Of a DNA stretch of 64,000 nucleotides, positions 1 through 8,549 are shown one piece after another. A program made the position numbers and the translations under genes. The notes below the pieces were generated by a model. That model made no database searches and had not been told where the DNA came from. It worked only from the letters and a program-made list of their open reading frames with translations. The DNA is taken from positions 104,991 through 168,990 of the forward strand of contig JAJECH010000059.1 of NCBI GenBank assembly GCA_022822135.1, read 5' to 3'. This DNA is from Pseudomonadales bacterium. Lineage in GTDB: Bacteria; Pseudomonadota; Gammaproteobacteria; Pseudomonadales; Azotimanducaceae. Numbering within the stretch: the stretch's first letter is position 1; each line of letters opens with the position of its first letter.

Positions 1-921
1 GAAGCTTGGGACAACATTGTGGGGCATCTAACGCTGGAGTACACCACTGATAACGACGATCTAATCTATGGCAGGATTTCAACAGGTCACAAACCGGGCG
101 TCTTCAACTTTGCGTCGCCACCCGTGCCTGGGGTGCCGACCGTCGTCGAGGAATCAACCCTAGTTAACTACGAAGTCGGCATTAAGGGGACTTATTTAGA
201 CGATCGACTGCAAGTGGCTGTTGGCGCGTTCTTCATGAACTACGACAAAATGCATCTTGCAGCAACGCAAGAGCTCTCTGGCGGATTTACGCCGGGCCAG
301 TTTTCGGAAACGCCGCTAGCGGAATATATCGCGGCGATCCCAGACACGCATGTGCAAGGTGTTGAAGTCGAGTATAGCTACGCCATCAACGAAAGCACCC
401 TCGTTACCGGTTTTTACGCCTATAACGATTCGGAGGTCGGGAGCCATTCGTCAGTGATCATAGGAAGTCCCACCGCAGAATTTGCTCTGTTCGATCACAT
501 TGACTTCGAAACTGGTGAACCGACACAAAGTTGGTATGAATTACCCGAGGAACAGACAGGCAATCGATTACCTAGTCAACCCAAACACAAAACTGCTTTG
601 AGCCTAATGCATGAAATGGCTCTTGATGACGGTAGTTCTGTGAATTTCCTCAGCACTTGGACCTACAACGGCTCAATGTACCCGACCATCGGCAACGTTG
701 ATCTCTACAAAATTCCAGCCTACCACCGTCTCGACGCTGCGGTGAGCTGGACGACACAAGATGAGAAGTGGTCTACGCAACTCTACGTGAACAATGTATT
801 GGATGAAATTGGGCTGAACGAGTTTGTTGCTTCAGGCGGTTTTGGTGGACAGGTTTTTCTCGGATCGCCAACCAATCACCGCGAAATCGGTCTGACCGTT
901 CGATGGTCACCCGGGTTTTAA
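1..921 (+). CDS. TonB-dependent receptor, C-terminal part (cut by window edge)
   Basis: The reading frame is already open at base 1, so this is the 3' end of a gene that starts upstream. The translation has alternating hydrophobic/polar beta-strand texture with barrel landmarks of the TonB receptor family: a GRISTGHKPG strand near the start (the usual RG[YF]KPG position), the NYEVGIKG strand, and YRLDAAVSW and YVNNVLDE near the end (position of the usual N-x-x-D turn). The C-terminus is an aromatic outer-membrane sorting end, WSPGF. These proteins import siderophores, vitamins or sugars across the outer membrane. The substrate cannot be read from this part. A long stem-loop follows 38 bases after the stop. 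Confidence 0.9.
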   Translation, partial: EAWDNIVGHLTLEYTTDNDDLIYGRISTGHKPGVFNFASPPVPGVPTVVEESTLVNYEVGIKGTYLDDRLQVAVGAFFMNYDKMHLAATQELSGGFTPGQFSETPLAEYIAAIPDTHVQGVEVEYSYAINESTLVTGFYAYNDSEVGSHSSVIIGSPTAEFALFDHIDFETGEPTQSWYELPEEQTGNRLPSQPKHKTALSLMHEMALDDGSSVNFLSTWTYNGSMYPTIGNVDLYKIPAYHRLDAAVSWTTQDEKWSTQLYVNNVLDEIGLNEFVASGGFGGQVFLGSPTNHREIGLTVRWSPGF

Positions 922-1341
922 ACCTGAGACTTCGAGCGAGGCTCTAAACAGTTCTTAACGACCGTCTGAGGACGTACTCGAAAGCAAGTACATCTTCGGG
1001 CGGTCGCGAATGCCGATAGGTGAAACCATCGCTAAAGTCCTTCACAGATTGACAATCTGTGCGACATCATCGATTTATTTCGATCGAATCAAGTTATGTT
1101 GGTTTCCCGGTTCCACAATGATTTGATCGAAGACGATGAGTGAGGAATCAATGCGGACTCAATTGATGAGTCTGGCTACTTGAGGAATGTCGACTTAGAT
1201 GTCAAGAATCCGCACGTGTAAATGTCGGACTCAAACCCATAGCGTCGATCAATCGAAAAAATACCGTTGTGAACATATTTACTCTAATGTCGAATCAACA
1301 TATAAAGACCAATTGCGGTCTCGACGTTTGAGGAAATCAAT
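922..1341. other. Intergenic region, 420 bases
   Basis: No convincing gene is present. It holds the stem-loop at 959-1006 and then AT-richer sequence that probably contains the promoter of the small membrane protein genes that follow. A short minus-strand frame overlapping 1284-1529 has no ribosome-binding site or recognisable features and is left out. Confidence 0.5.
959..1006. terminator. Long stem-loop downstream of TonB receptor gene
   Basis: CGACCG at 959-964 pairs with CGGTCG at 1001-1006. The next eight bases on each side pair with three G-U wobbles, and after one mismatch GTACT (974-978) pairs with AGTAC (987-991) around an 8-base loop. This gives about 19 pairs in 48 bases. No T-run follows, so intrinsic termination is only a possibility. 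It could instead be a processing or 3'-stability structure for the receptor mRNA. Confidence 0.4.
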
Positions 1342-1539
1342 TTGAGAATCGAACGTCTTCGACGTTGGCTAAATAGACTTCTGTTTATATCTTGGATTGC
1401 TATCGCTGTACTTCTATTCTCATTTCCAAAGCATCGCGATTTTTTTACGTACGTTTTAGTCGCAATGGGGCTAATTACGCTCATCTTTGCAAGGGATCGT
1501 AAATCTGTCGCCGATTCTGACAACGCCAAGAGGAACTAA
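1342..1539 (+). CDS. Small membrane protein, two predicted TM helices
   Basis: 65 residues, TTG start with a GAGGA ribosome-binding site about eight bases upstream. A basic N-terminus (RIERLRRWLNR) leads into one hydrophobic segment (about 12-28) and a second follows at about 35-50, ending in a charged tail. I do not recognise the family. The basic start suggests an N-in topology. It is followed by a second two-helix small protein on the same strand. Support is the helix pattern and the ribosome-binding site only. Confidence 0.45.
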   Translation: MRIERLRRWLNRLLFISWIAIAVLLFSFPKHRDFFTYVLVAMGLITLIFARDRKSVADSDNAKRN

Positions 1540-1630
1540 TCCACGAAGGACCTTCCATTCGAGAGACGATCTTACCAATTGTCCAGTCGCATCGAGCAAT
1601 CCGAAATTCCATCAATCTAGGTCGAACCAA

Positions 1631-1843
1631 ATGAGCGATCCTCGATCAAGATCTCACATAGCGCTTCAGTGGGTGCTTGAAGGATTAACGGTTGCCGTGA
1701 TTTTTTACTTAATCATTATGTGGGCATTTCCAGAACTCAGAGAAGCCCGTAGACCGGTCGCTATACTGATTGGTGCTACCTTCCTCGTCTACGAATTCGG
1801 CCGTTGGCTCGCCGATAAGTTCGTAGGGGACGACGATGATTGA
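1631..1843 (+). CDS. Small membrane protein, two predicted TM helices
   Basis: 70 residues from the ATG at 1631. The open frame extends further upstream, but that part has no coding character. Two hydrophobic segments (about 13-30 and 40-55) are separated by a charged loop (PELREARRP), and the protein ends in an acidic GDDDD tail. No family recognised. It lies about 90 bases after another small two-helix protein and may be co-transcribed with it. It ends 13 bases before the convergent DegT-family gene. Confidence 0.5.
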   Translation: MSDPRSRSHIALQWVLEGLTVAVIFYLIIMWAFPELREARRPVAILIGATFLVYEFGRWLADKFVGDDDD

Positions 1844-1856
1844 GTGAGCTTAGTTT

Positions 1857-3068
1857 CTACGTGTTAGAGACATGAACTGATTCGATTTCATCTCTCGCTT
1901 CAAAGTAATCAGTAACGACCGCACTTAATCGCCGTAATTCACCGTCGGACATACGCGGTGAAAACGGCAACATAACCGCGTTCTGGAGTGTTTTCGCGCC
2001 GACGCAAGTCACTTCTTCGATAGCTGTCAACCGCCCTGACATTGCATCGAACCCGTCGCACCTTAACGCTTCCTTGAACCCTTCTCGGTCGTCCACCAAT
2101 ACAGGGACCATCCAATATGCATCGAGGTGACGATCTCGCAATACGAGCGGTACTCTGTCGCCGATCGCGTTAGTGAGCTGTGCTCCTTTTATTTTCCGCA
2201 GTTGGATATCGTCATCAGAATTCACGACTTGGTTTTGAACCACGCAAACGAGCGCAGCACACGGTTTCATTCGCAGCCAGCGCTCGAAGTTGGTACCCGT
2301 AGTCGATTTGGTCGAAGCATGAATCAAAGCTTCGTGGTCGACTCCAAATCGTCTCAATGTATTTACGAACATGCCATAGATCAAGCGATGAGTAGCGATT
2401 TTCATGAAGGAAAATCGAAGGACGCGGGCGAAATAGCGCCATGTCGGCTGCGTTGGATTTGCCGCATGCAACCGACACATTGATTCGAATAGGTACGAAT
2501 CTCGGACGATCGCTATACCACCTTGTAATGCCGTTGACGTTTTCATCGGTCCGAAGGAGAATAAGGAAAGCGTTGCACCGTCGTTACCCGACCACTTCGT
2601 CCCGGCAAACGCCTGAGCGCAATCTTCAACGACATCGATGCCATGACTATTTGCTAATTCGATGACCGCGTCAATGCAGTACCGATATCCAAACAAATGA
2701 GGTATCACGATGCATCGCGTGTTTTGAGAGATTCTCTCCCGAAGTTGGAGAAGGTCGACTTCGGTAGTAAGTGGATCAATGTCCGCGCCAACAGCGCGTA
2801 CGCCTCGAGACTCCGCGATACGAAACATGTCAGGCACGTTGACACCAACGAATAGACATTCGTCGCCTTGTCCCCATCCTCTTGCAGCGAGGTATAGGTC
2901 GAAGCCTGCGCGCACTGATATACAAACCAACGACTGGTGCACCGGATCAAGAAGACCCTTTTTATCCGCTTGAGTCTTAGTTGCAAAGACACAGTTTCGT
3001 AGTGCGAACCCAACATCGGACCAGGAAAAATCGATGTCTTTGCACGGCCACCAGCGCAGCTTCGTCAT
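1857..3068 (-). CDS. DegT/DnrJ/EryC1/StrS-family PLP aminotransferase-like protein
   Basis: 403 residues from an ATG. The fold-type I layout of sugar aminotransferases is visible: PLP-pocket segment VEDCAQAFAGTKW (the Asp that holds the pyridine nitrogen lies in VVEDCAQ) and the Schiff-base region SFGPMKTSTALQGG, where K follows the usual SF.P.K..T...GG pattern. The family transaminates or dehydrates nucleotide-linked keto-sugars, often for surface polysaccharide or glycosylated metabolites. There are no sugar-nucleotide genes nearby, so the substrate is unknown. A stretch near residues 210-240 (RYFARVLRFSFMKIATHRLIYGMF) resembles that in DegT homologues of other isolated loci. It is transcribed alone. 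Confidence 0.8.
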   Translation of the reverse strand: MTKLRWWPCKDIDFSWSDVGFALRNCVFATKTQADKKGLLDPVHQSLVCISVRAGFDLYLAARGWGQGDECLFVGVNVPDMFRIAESRGVRAVGADIDPLTTEVDLLQLRERISQNTRCIVIPHLFGYRYCIDAVIELANSHGIDVVEDCAQAFAGTKWSGNDGATLSLFSFGPMKTSTALQGGIAIVRDSYLFESMCRLHAANPTQPTWRYFARVLRFSFMKIATHRLIYGMFVNTLRRFGVDHEALIHASTKSTTGTNFERWLRMKPCAALVCVVQNQVVNSDDDIQLRKIKGAQLTNAIGDRVPLVLRDRHLDAYWMVPVLVDDREGFKEALRCDGFDAMSGRLTAIEEVTCVGAKTLQNAVMLPFSPRMSDGELRRLSAVVTDYFEARDEIESVHVSNT

Positions 3069-3277
3069 GCCGACAACAATCGTTGGATGAGCGAATCCTG
3101 CAAGCCTGGCAATTGCAACTCAGCGCGCTTCGATCTAAACATCGTTAGGACTGACGGTCAGTCACGCTCGCTATTTTCATTTCATACCCTAATTTCCACG
3201 TTTTATCCGATTCGACCACACCCGCGCAAATTTCGCACCATAATCGCATTCACAAACCTTAATACGAGAGATAAATC

Positions 3278-3688
3278 GTGAAAGCCACTACCTACATTCT
3301 CGCATTGCTCATCGCGTCAAGCTCGCTCGCTGCCGAGCTTACGATCAAAATAAACAACGTTCAGAACGACTCCGGCACGATCTATATCGCGGTTTGGAAC
3401 GAGGAGGAGAACTGGCCGGACGGAAAGCCGTTCCGCGAGTTCAGCACGTCTGCTGAATTGGGTGTTACATCGATCACCGTTGAGATTCCAGCAGGCACCT
3501 ATGCGGTAAGCGTATACCATGATCTGAACGGGAATGAGCAAATGGATTACAACGCGCTACGTATGCCGAAGGAACCTTGGGGAGTGTCGAACGACGCCCC
3601 CGCTCGTTTTGGACCGCCGAAGTGGGAGAGAATGATCTTCGAGATTGATTCAGAACCTTTCACCACGGAATTTAGCCTTAAAGACTAA
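3278..3688 (+). CDS. DUF2141 family secreted protein
   Basis: 136 residues with a GTG start preceded by GAGAG. A clear Sec signal peptide occupies residues 1-18 (AAE cleavage region). The remainder is the small beta-sandwich DUF2141 pattern: LTIKINNVQNDSGTIYIAVWN, AGTYAVSVYHDLNGNEQMD and the C-terminal GVSNDAPARFGPPKW block. Function is unknown; the protein should be periplasmic or outer-membrane associated. Its TAA overlaps the ATG of the carotenoid oxygenase gene (TAATG), so it is the first gene of a translationally coupled operon with that enzyme and a LytS/LytTR pair. Confidence 0.88.
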   Translation: MKATTYILALLIASSSLAAELTIKINNVQNDSGTIYIAVWNEEENWPDGKPFREFSTSAELGVTSITVEIPAGTYAVSVYHDLNGNEQMDYNALRMPKEPWGVSNDAPARFGPPKWERMIFEIDSEPFTTEFSLKD

Positions 3689-5220
3689 TGCTGAACCGAC
3701 GCGAGCTGGCTCTAGGCGTGACCGGGTCTCTTTGTGGTCTGATGCTACCCATCCGAGCAACGCCATCGAATTCGACCTATGAGAGCTTCCACAAGAACCT
3801 TCCGAAGCACCCGTGGCTGAAACTCTACAAGGGTGTTCAGGATGCGGATACTGGTACGACTCAGTGTCAAGTTGAAGGTAACTGGCCTACCGATTTAGTC
3901 GGAGCGTTATATCGAAACGGACCCGGTCGCATGGAACGAGATCGACGACGCTATCAACACTGGTTTGATGGCGACGGTCTCGTCCAGAAGTGGTCCATCG
4001 GACCGAACGGAGTGGTAACTCACCGCGCTAGGTTGGTTCATACTGACAAGTACCTTCATGATGAGGCGCAAAACGAACTGTCTCTAGTCGGGTTTGGCAC
4101 AGTAGGCGATGATTCGGTGAGCATCTCCAGTCCGGACTCCTTGAATGTTGGTAACATCAGCGTGCTACCGAGAGACGATCAAATTTGGGCTTTATGGGAA
4201 GGGGGTTCAGCATGGCGAATAGAACCAGATTCCCTGTCAACGAAAGGGATCGTCGAACTCTCGACGGAGTCTTCTGGTTTGCCGTTCTCGGCGCACCCGC
4301 GTGTGGAACCGAACGGTACGTTGTGGAATTTCGGTTACGTGAGTCACTTAGGTGCATTAGTGATCTGGCGTTTAGATCCCTGGAAAAAAGAACCGACGAT
4401 CACCGTCATTCCACGAAGCCCGATGACGATCCCTCATGATTTTGTCGTTACAGATAAGCACCTTGTACTACCTCTTCCGCCGCTTCATTACGAACCGGAC
4501 CCAGACGTTGAACACTCGTTCTTGGATGCGCATGTATGGCATCCTGAGCGGAGCCTCGACATACTGATCATGGATAAGAATGACCCAAACGACCACTTCG
4601 TCGTTGAACTTGCAGCAGACTGGTACTTTCACTATTCAAACGGCTGGGAAGATCGCGACGGTGTGATTCGGTTCGAAGGGATGCGTTATGACGATCCAAG
4701 TTTGATGTATGACGCATTCAAAAGTGTTATGCGAGGCGATCCTCCGACCAACCTGTCCCTCTCAGACCTCGTGCAATTTCGAATAGACACTCGCGCGCGT
4801 AAAGGCACAGTAGTACCTTTTAAGAACGAATTGATCGCTTGCGAATTCCCTCGGATCGACCAACGACGGTCGACCATGCAACACGAATGGGTGACGATGC
4901 TCGGAAGTAACTCGCAATCTCCCGCGTTAAAGTTTGGACTGCTAAACAGCGTCGTACGGATAAACACAACGTCTGGAGCAGTCAATGGATTCACGTATCC
5001 CGATCAAGAGATTCCGGAAGAGCATTTGTTCATTCCGAATCCCAACGGTAATCGTGAAACGGATGGCTGGTTGCTTGGAACGTCGCTGGACTATATCGCT
5101 GAAGAGACTCGCCTAAACGTTTTCAAGATCGGCCCTGAGGCGCCAGAACTTCTCGCGCGAGCGACGCTGCCGCGACTGATGCCCCTCGGATTGCATGGGC
5201 AATTCGTCACGGAAAGCTAG
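3688..5220 (+). CDS. Carotenoid oxygenase family protein (RPE65/CCD type), exported
   Basis: 510 residues. A twin-arginine-like leader (NRRELALGVTG, then a hydrophobic stretch to about residue 25) suggests Tat export. The rest is the seven-bladed propeller of carotenoid cleavage dioxygenases. The four iron-binding histidines are placed at H203 (SAHPRVEPNG), H250 (TIPHDFVV), H315 (WYFHYSNGWE) and H503 (LGLHGQF). The signature YRNGPGRME near residue 75 and HWFDGDGLV near 91 are typical. The family oxidatively cleaves carotenoids or stilbenes with O2; the substrate is unknown here and no carotenoid biosynthesis gene is in the window. The start overlaps the DUF2141 stop, and its TAG overlaps the GTG of the kinase gene. 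Confidence 0.92.
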   Translation: MLNRRELALGVTGSLCGLMLPIRATPSNSTYESFHKNLPKHPWLKLYKGVQDADTGTTQCQVEGNWPTDLVGALYRNGPGRMERDRRRYQHWFDGDGLVQKWSIGPNGVVTHRARLVHTDKYLHDEAQNELSLVGFGTVGDDSVSISSPDSLNVGNISVLPRDDQIWALWEGGSAWRIEPDSLSTKGIVELSTESSGLPFSAHPRVEPNGTLWNFGYVSHLGALVIWRLDPWKKEPTITVIPRSPMTIPHDFVVTDKHLVLPLPPLHYEPDPDVEHSFLDAHVWHPERSLDILIMDKNDPNDHFVVELAADWYFHYSNGWEDRDGVIRFEGMRYDDPSLMYDAFKSVMRGDPPTNLSLSDLVQFRIDTRARKGTVVPFKNELIACEFPRIDQRRSTMQHEWVTMLGSNSQSPALKFGLLNSVVRINTTSGAVNGFTYPDQEIPEEHLFIPNPNGNRETDGWLLGTSLDYIAEETRLNVFKIGPEAPELLARATLPRLMPLGLHGQFVTES

Positions 5221-6257
5221 TGTTCGAGTCGTTCCTCCAACATGTCCGCAGATATGCGAAGGCATGGATCATCACGGTCACAGTCGTGTTTTGCACACTC
5301 GTTGCGACCGTGTTGACCTTCTTGAATGGGGATATTTGGGGGAACTTCGTCGCGAGCTATTCGATTGGTGTGACCTGTATGTCGCTTCAGCTCTGGGCGC
5401 ATAAACATCGACCCGAGTCATGGAGTCGAGAGTGGGTCACCGTGATCACTGGTGTCATCAGCCTGGCTCTAGGGTTGCTACTCGGCGGAACTCTGGGTGC
5501 TTTCGACCCGTTCTTCTTTTTTCGAACCAATCCTATTGGTGTCGTGATCGGTGGAATCGCGTGCATTGTTGCCGGTTTTGTGATTCTCCTTATGGGATAC
5601 ACCCGTGATCTTGAAGCTGAACGAGATGCTGCTCGTCAGAAAGAGCTCGTGCGCGAGCGCGAACTCGCGATCACGCAACTACGTACATTACAAGCGCAAA
5701 TCGAACCACATTTTCTGTTCAACACACTTGCGAACGTGCAGGCGCTGGTGGAAAATGAGCCATCGAAAGCCCGTAAGTTGCTCGAATCACTAACGGATCT
5801 ATTCAGAGCTTCGTTAGACTACTCTCGTACTAGCACTGGCTCAATTGGGATGGAAATCGAGTTAATTTCGAACTATCTCGACGTTCAGAAAACGAGGATG
5901 GGCGACCGCCTCGCGTTTAGGATTGAAGTCGAGGATGGACTTCACAGTGTTCAACTGCCGCCATTTCTTATCCAACCACTCGTAGAAAACGCGATCAAGC
6001 ACGGGATCGAACCATCCGCAGATCCAGGCAATATCGAGATCCAAGTAGCGCGAAACGACGGTATGTTGCTGATTGACGTGACTAACACCCGGAATCCGGA
6101 TATCCAAGCGGAAGAAGGTGGCGGTATGGGTATCGCCAATGTGAGAGAACGCCTGAACGCAGTGTATGGCGAAACCGCGCAGTTACAAATCGACCGCGCA
6201 ACGATGGACAGATTCAGGGTCACCCTTGAAATACCACTCGAAGAAGCGAAGGCGTGA
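5220..6257 (+). CDS. LytS/YehU-type membrane sensor histidine kinase
   Basis: 345 residues with GTG start in a TAGTG overlap. Four hydrophobic segments (about 15-34, 41-60, 73-93, 106-126) are followed by a charged coiled-coil linker (130-160). The His_kinase domain (PF06580 type) has the phospho-acceptor H164 in IEPHFLFNTL. Its HATPase region has the N box PLVENAIKHGI and the G box GGGMGIANVRERL. There is no separate periplasmic sensor domain, so the signal is probably membrane-borne or small. It should phosphorylate the LytTR regulator encoded next, with which it overlaps by GTGA. Coupling to a carotenoid oxygenase is unusual. Confidence 0.93.
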   Translation: MFESFLQHVRRYAKAWIITVTVVFCTLVATVLTFLNGDIWGNFVASYSIGVTCMSLQLWAHKHRPESWSREWVTVITGVISLALGLLLGGTLGAFDPFFFFRTNPIGVVIGGIACIVAGFVILLMGYTRDLEAERDAARQKELVRERELAITQLRTLQAQIEPHFLFNTLANVQALVENEPSKARKLLESLTDLFRASLDYSRTSTGSIGMEIELISNYLDVQKTRMGDRLAFRIEVEDGLHSVQLPPFLIQPLVENAIKHGIEPSADPGNIEIQVARNDGMLLIDVTNTRNPDIQAEEGGGMGIANVRERLNAVYGETAQLQIDRATMDRFRVTLEIPLEEAKA

Positions 6258-7006
6258 AGCCAACCGTACTGATCGCGGACGATGAACCACTCCTACGGGA
6301 TCAACTGGCCAACTTACTAGGTCAAGTTTGGCCTGAAGCACAAATCGTCGCGACGGCGTCTAACGGATCCGAAGCGAGAGATGCTCTAGAAACACTGCAA
6401 CCAGATATCGCATTCCTCGACATTCGTATGCCGTCTCCAGACGGGTTGGCGTTGGCAGAAGAGTTCGCCTCTGAATCGAGCATGATCGTATTCGTTACTG
6501 CCTACGACCAATATGCGGTGGCTGCGTTCGAGAAGAACGCCTGCGACTACTTACTTAAGCCAATATCCGAAGCACGATTGCGTGAGACCGTAAAACGTCT
6601 TAAGACGAAGCTTGCGACATCACGTACCACGCTCGCAATCGCATCTGTTCGTGAGGAGATCGAAAAACTCAAACAAACTCCCACGCTCACTCGCATTCCA
6701 GTCAAGCACCAAGGCGAAACGAAGTTGGTTGATGTCCGTGAAATCAGGTATTTCAAGGCTGAGGCAAAGTACACGATCGCATACGACGCCCAAAACGAAT
6801 ATGTACTCGGAATTACACTGAAGGATTTGAGGGCTCAACTAGATGAGAACGAATTCTGGCAAATTCATCGGAGCTGCATCGTAAACGCTAGCTTTATTGA
6901 AGGCGTTCGTCGTACGAGCAACGACTCACTCCGCTTGCGAATATCAGGCACTAATGACGAATTGCGGGTAAGTCGATCATTCAACCACCGTTTTCACGCA
7001 CTTTAA
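6254..7006 (+). CDS. LytTR-family response regulator
   Basis: 250 residues, GTG start within the kinase gene's GTGA stop overlap. The N-terminal receiver domain carries the acidic DDE at 9-11 and the phospho-acceptor D56 in FLDIRMPSPDG, then the conserved Thr (VTAYD) and Lys (LLKP). A C-terminal LytTR DNA-binding domain spans about 145-250 (RIPVKHQGETKLVDVREIRYFKAE ... FWQIHRSCIVN). This architecture is that of AlgR/LytR/YehT regulators, which bind direct repeats upstream of targets. It is the last gene of the four-gene operon, so autoregulation and control of the oxygenase are plausible. Confidence 0.94.
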   Translation: MKPTVLIADDEPLLRDQLANLLGQVWPEAQIVATASNGSEARDALETLQPDIAFLDIRMPSPDGLALAEEFASESSMIVFVTAYDQYAVAAFEKNACDYLLKPISEARLRETVKRLKTKLATSRTTLAIASVREEIEKLKQTPTLTRIPVKHQGETKLVDVREIRYFKAEAKYTIAYDAQNEYVLGITLKDLRAQLDENEFWQIHRSCIVNASFIEGVRRTSNDSLRLRISGTNDELRVSRSFNHRFHAL

Positions 7007-7031
7007 CCTTTCTGGACAATTTACTATACCA

Positions 7032-7061
7032 ATCGTAAAATAGTCACGACCATTTTACGAT
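7032..7061. promoter_or_regulatory. 10-bp inverted repeat upstream of DUF4143 ATPase
   Basis: ATCGTAAAAT at 7032-7041 and ATTTTACGAT at 7052-7061 are perfect reverse complements around a 10-base spacer. The repeat ends 11 bases before the TTG start of the ATPase gene at 7073. The arms share the 7-mer GTAAAAT/ATTTTAC with the much longer palindrome that abuts the second DUF4143 ATPase at 23641. It is a candidate operator or recognition site of the ATPase itself. Confidence 0.6.
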
Positions 7062-7072
7062 AACGATTCAGT

Positions 7073-8290
7073 TTGGTCATAAAGAGATACATCACCGACC
7101 AATTGCGTCGCCACCTATCCCAATATCGACAGATGGCGTTTCTTTCTGGACCTCGACAGGTCGGCAAGTCGACCGTTGCTCATAGCGTAATAGCGCAATC
7201 TCAGAGATCACAACATTTAAACTGGGATAACGTTGAGGACAGATTGAACGCGCTACAGAATCCGTCCGCATTTCGCGACGTTCTACTGCTCGACGACGAG
7301 CAAGCGATGACGACAGTTTGTGCGATAGACGAACTCCATAAACAGTTCACCTGGCGTGATTTCCTCAAGAGCATCTATGACACATACCCTGAACTCAGAT
7401 TACTCGTTACCGGTAGCGGGATGCTCACGCACTTCAGTCATGGTGGCGACAGTCTGAGAGGTCGATATTTTCCTTTCACATTGCATCCAATATCAGTTGC
7501 TGAACTAGTACGACGCCAAACGGAAACAACGAAACTCATTCATGGAGGACCACGTGAAATACCGGAAGACCAGTGGGACGCGTTACTCAGATTCGGCGGA
7601 TTCCCTGACCCGTTCCTCAAAGCGGAAGCTGCGTTCCACAAACAATGGAGCGCAACACGGCACGACCAGCTATTACGAGAGGAAATCCGTGATTTGACGC
7701 GTGTGCATGAACTCGGTCAAGTTGAAGCGCTAGCGCTACTGATAGAACGCCAAGTCGGCAGTCTGACGAGCTATTCAAGCTTGTCCAGGCAGATTAGGTG
7801 CTCAGTTGATTCAATTCGGCGCTGGATCGATATCCTGAAATCGCTCTTCTATTGCTTCGCTGTCACACCATGGTTCAAGAACCTAAATCGAGCCCTCCGA
7901 AAGGAACCTAAGTTCTACCTTTGGGACTGGTCGCAGGTTAACGATATTGGCGCTCGCAATGAAAACCTTGTTGCCTGTGCGCTGTTAAAAGCAACGCAAT
8001 TCTGGACAGAAATCGGGCGCGGTTCGTTCGTGCTGCACTTCCTCAGGGATAAAGAAAAACGTGAAGTCGATTTCCTTGTGGTACGAGATGGGAATCCGTG
8101 GATTTTGATAGAAGTGGAGTCCAGTAGAAGTACGCGCTTAAATCCACACCTCTTGTACTACAAAGAGAAGCTAGATGTACCACATGCAGTGCAAGTGGCA
8201 TTTGACGCAGATTTCTATGACTCAGATTGCGTGTTCATCGATCGTCCGATGATCGTCCCGGTAAGAGCTTTCCTGTCACAGCTGGTTTAA
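7073..8290 (+). CDS. AAA_14 / DUF4143 ATPase (COG1373 type)
   Basis: 405 residues, TTG start. Walker A is SGPRQVGKST near residue 25, Walker B is CAIDELHK with a following sensor (LLVTGSG). After the ATPase come the family's winged-helix-like region (SYSSLSRQIRCSVDSIRRWIDIL) and a C-terminal DUF4143 region with a degenerate PD-(D/E)xK nuclease core: REVDFLVV followed by ILIEVES, where the expected ExK is ExE. The family is widespread, patchily distributed and of unknown function; it is often treated as an accessory or selfish module. It lies between the LytTR operon and FitAB and is preceded by an inverted repeat. Weaker resemblance to the gene at 23641 suggests two independently acquired members. 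Confidence 0.88.
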   Translation: MVIKRYITDQLRRHLSQYRQMAFLSGPRQVGKSTVAHSVIAQSQRSQHLNWDNVEDRLNALQNPSAFRDVLLLDDEQAMTTVCAIDELHKQFTWRDFLKSIYDTYPELRLLVTGSGMLTHFSHGGDSLRGRYFPFTLHPISVAELVRRQTETTKLIHGGPREIPEDQWDALLRFGGFPDPFLKAEAAFHKQWSATRHDQLLREEIRDLTRVHELGQVEALALLIERQVGSLTSYSSLSRQIRCSVDSIRRWIDILKSLFYCFAVTPWFKNLNRALRKEPKFYLWDWSQVNDIGARNENLVACALLKATQFWTEIGRGSFVLHFLRDKEKREVDFLVVRDGNPWILIEVESSRSTRLNPHLLYYKEKLDVPHAVQVAFDADFYDSDCVFIDRPMIVPVRAFLSQLV

Positions 8291-8535
8291 CCGAATAGAC
8301 CTTCAATCTACAGAAAGATTAATCAATTACATGCGATTCAGTTCATGTATTCTCTCCGGAATTCGGCAGAACATTCGTCCTCGATCAAGAGAAGGCGGTC
8401 CTACACAAAGTTCATACACGCTTCAGCCGAATATCAAGTTGAGCACCAGAAAAACACTCAACATTAAAGAAAACGGCAAATAATTGTGATTTCATTGATT
8501 CCAATGCTTAAAATGACATCAAAAGAATCAAAATA

Positions 8536-8547
8536 CGGTAATTACCG
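8536..8547. promoter_or_regulatory. 12-bp palindrome, likely FitAB operator
   Basis: CGGTAATTACCG at 8536-8547 is a perfect palindrome ending two bases before the ATG of the antitoxin gene. FitA/VapB ribbon-helix-helix antitoxins are known to repress their own operons by binding palindromes at this position, so an autoregulatory operator is likely. The spacing means that it would also cover the ribosome-binding site; no clear Shine-Dalgarno is visible. Confidence 0.6.
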
Positions 8548-8549
8548 AA

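Noticed and set aside
1284..1529. Minus-strand frame opposite the small membrane protein
   Set aside because: Antisense to a gene with ribosome-binding site and TM pattern.
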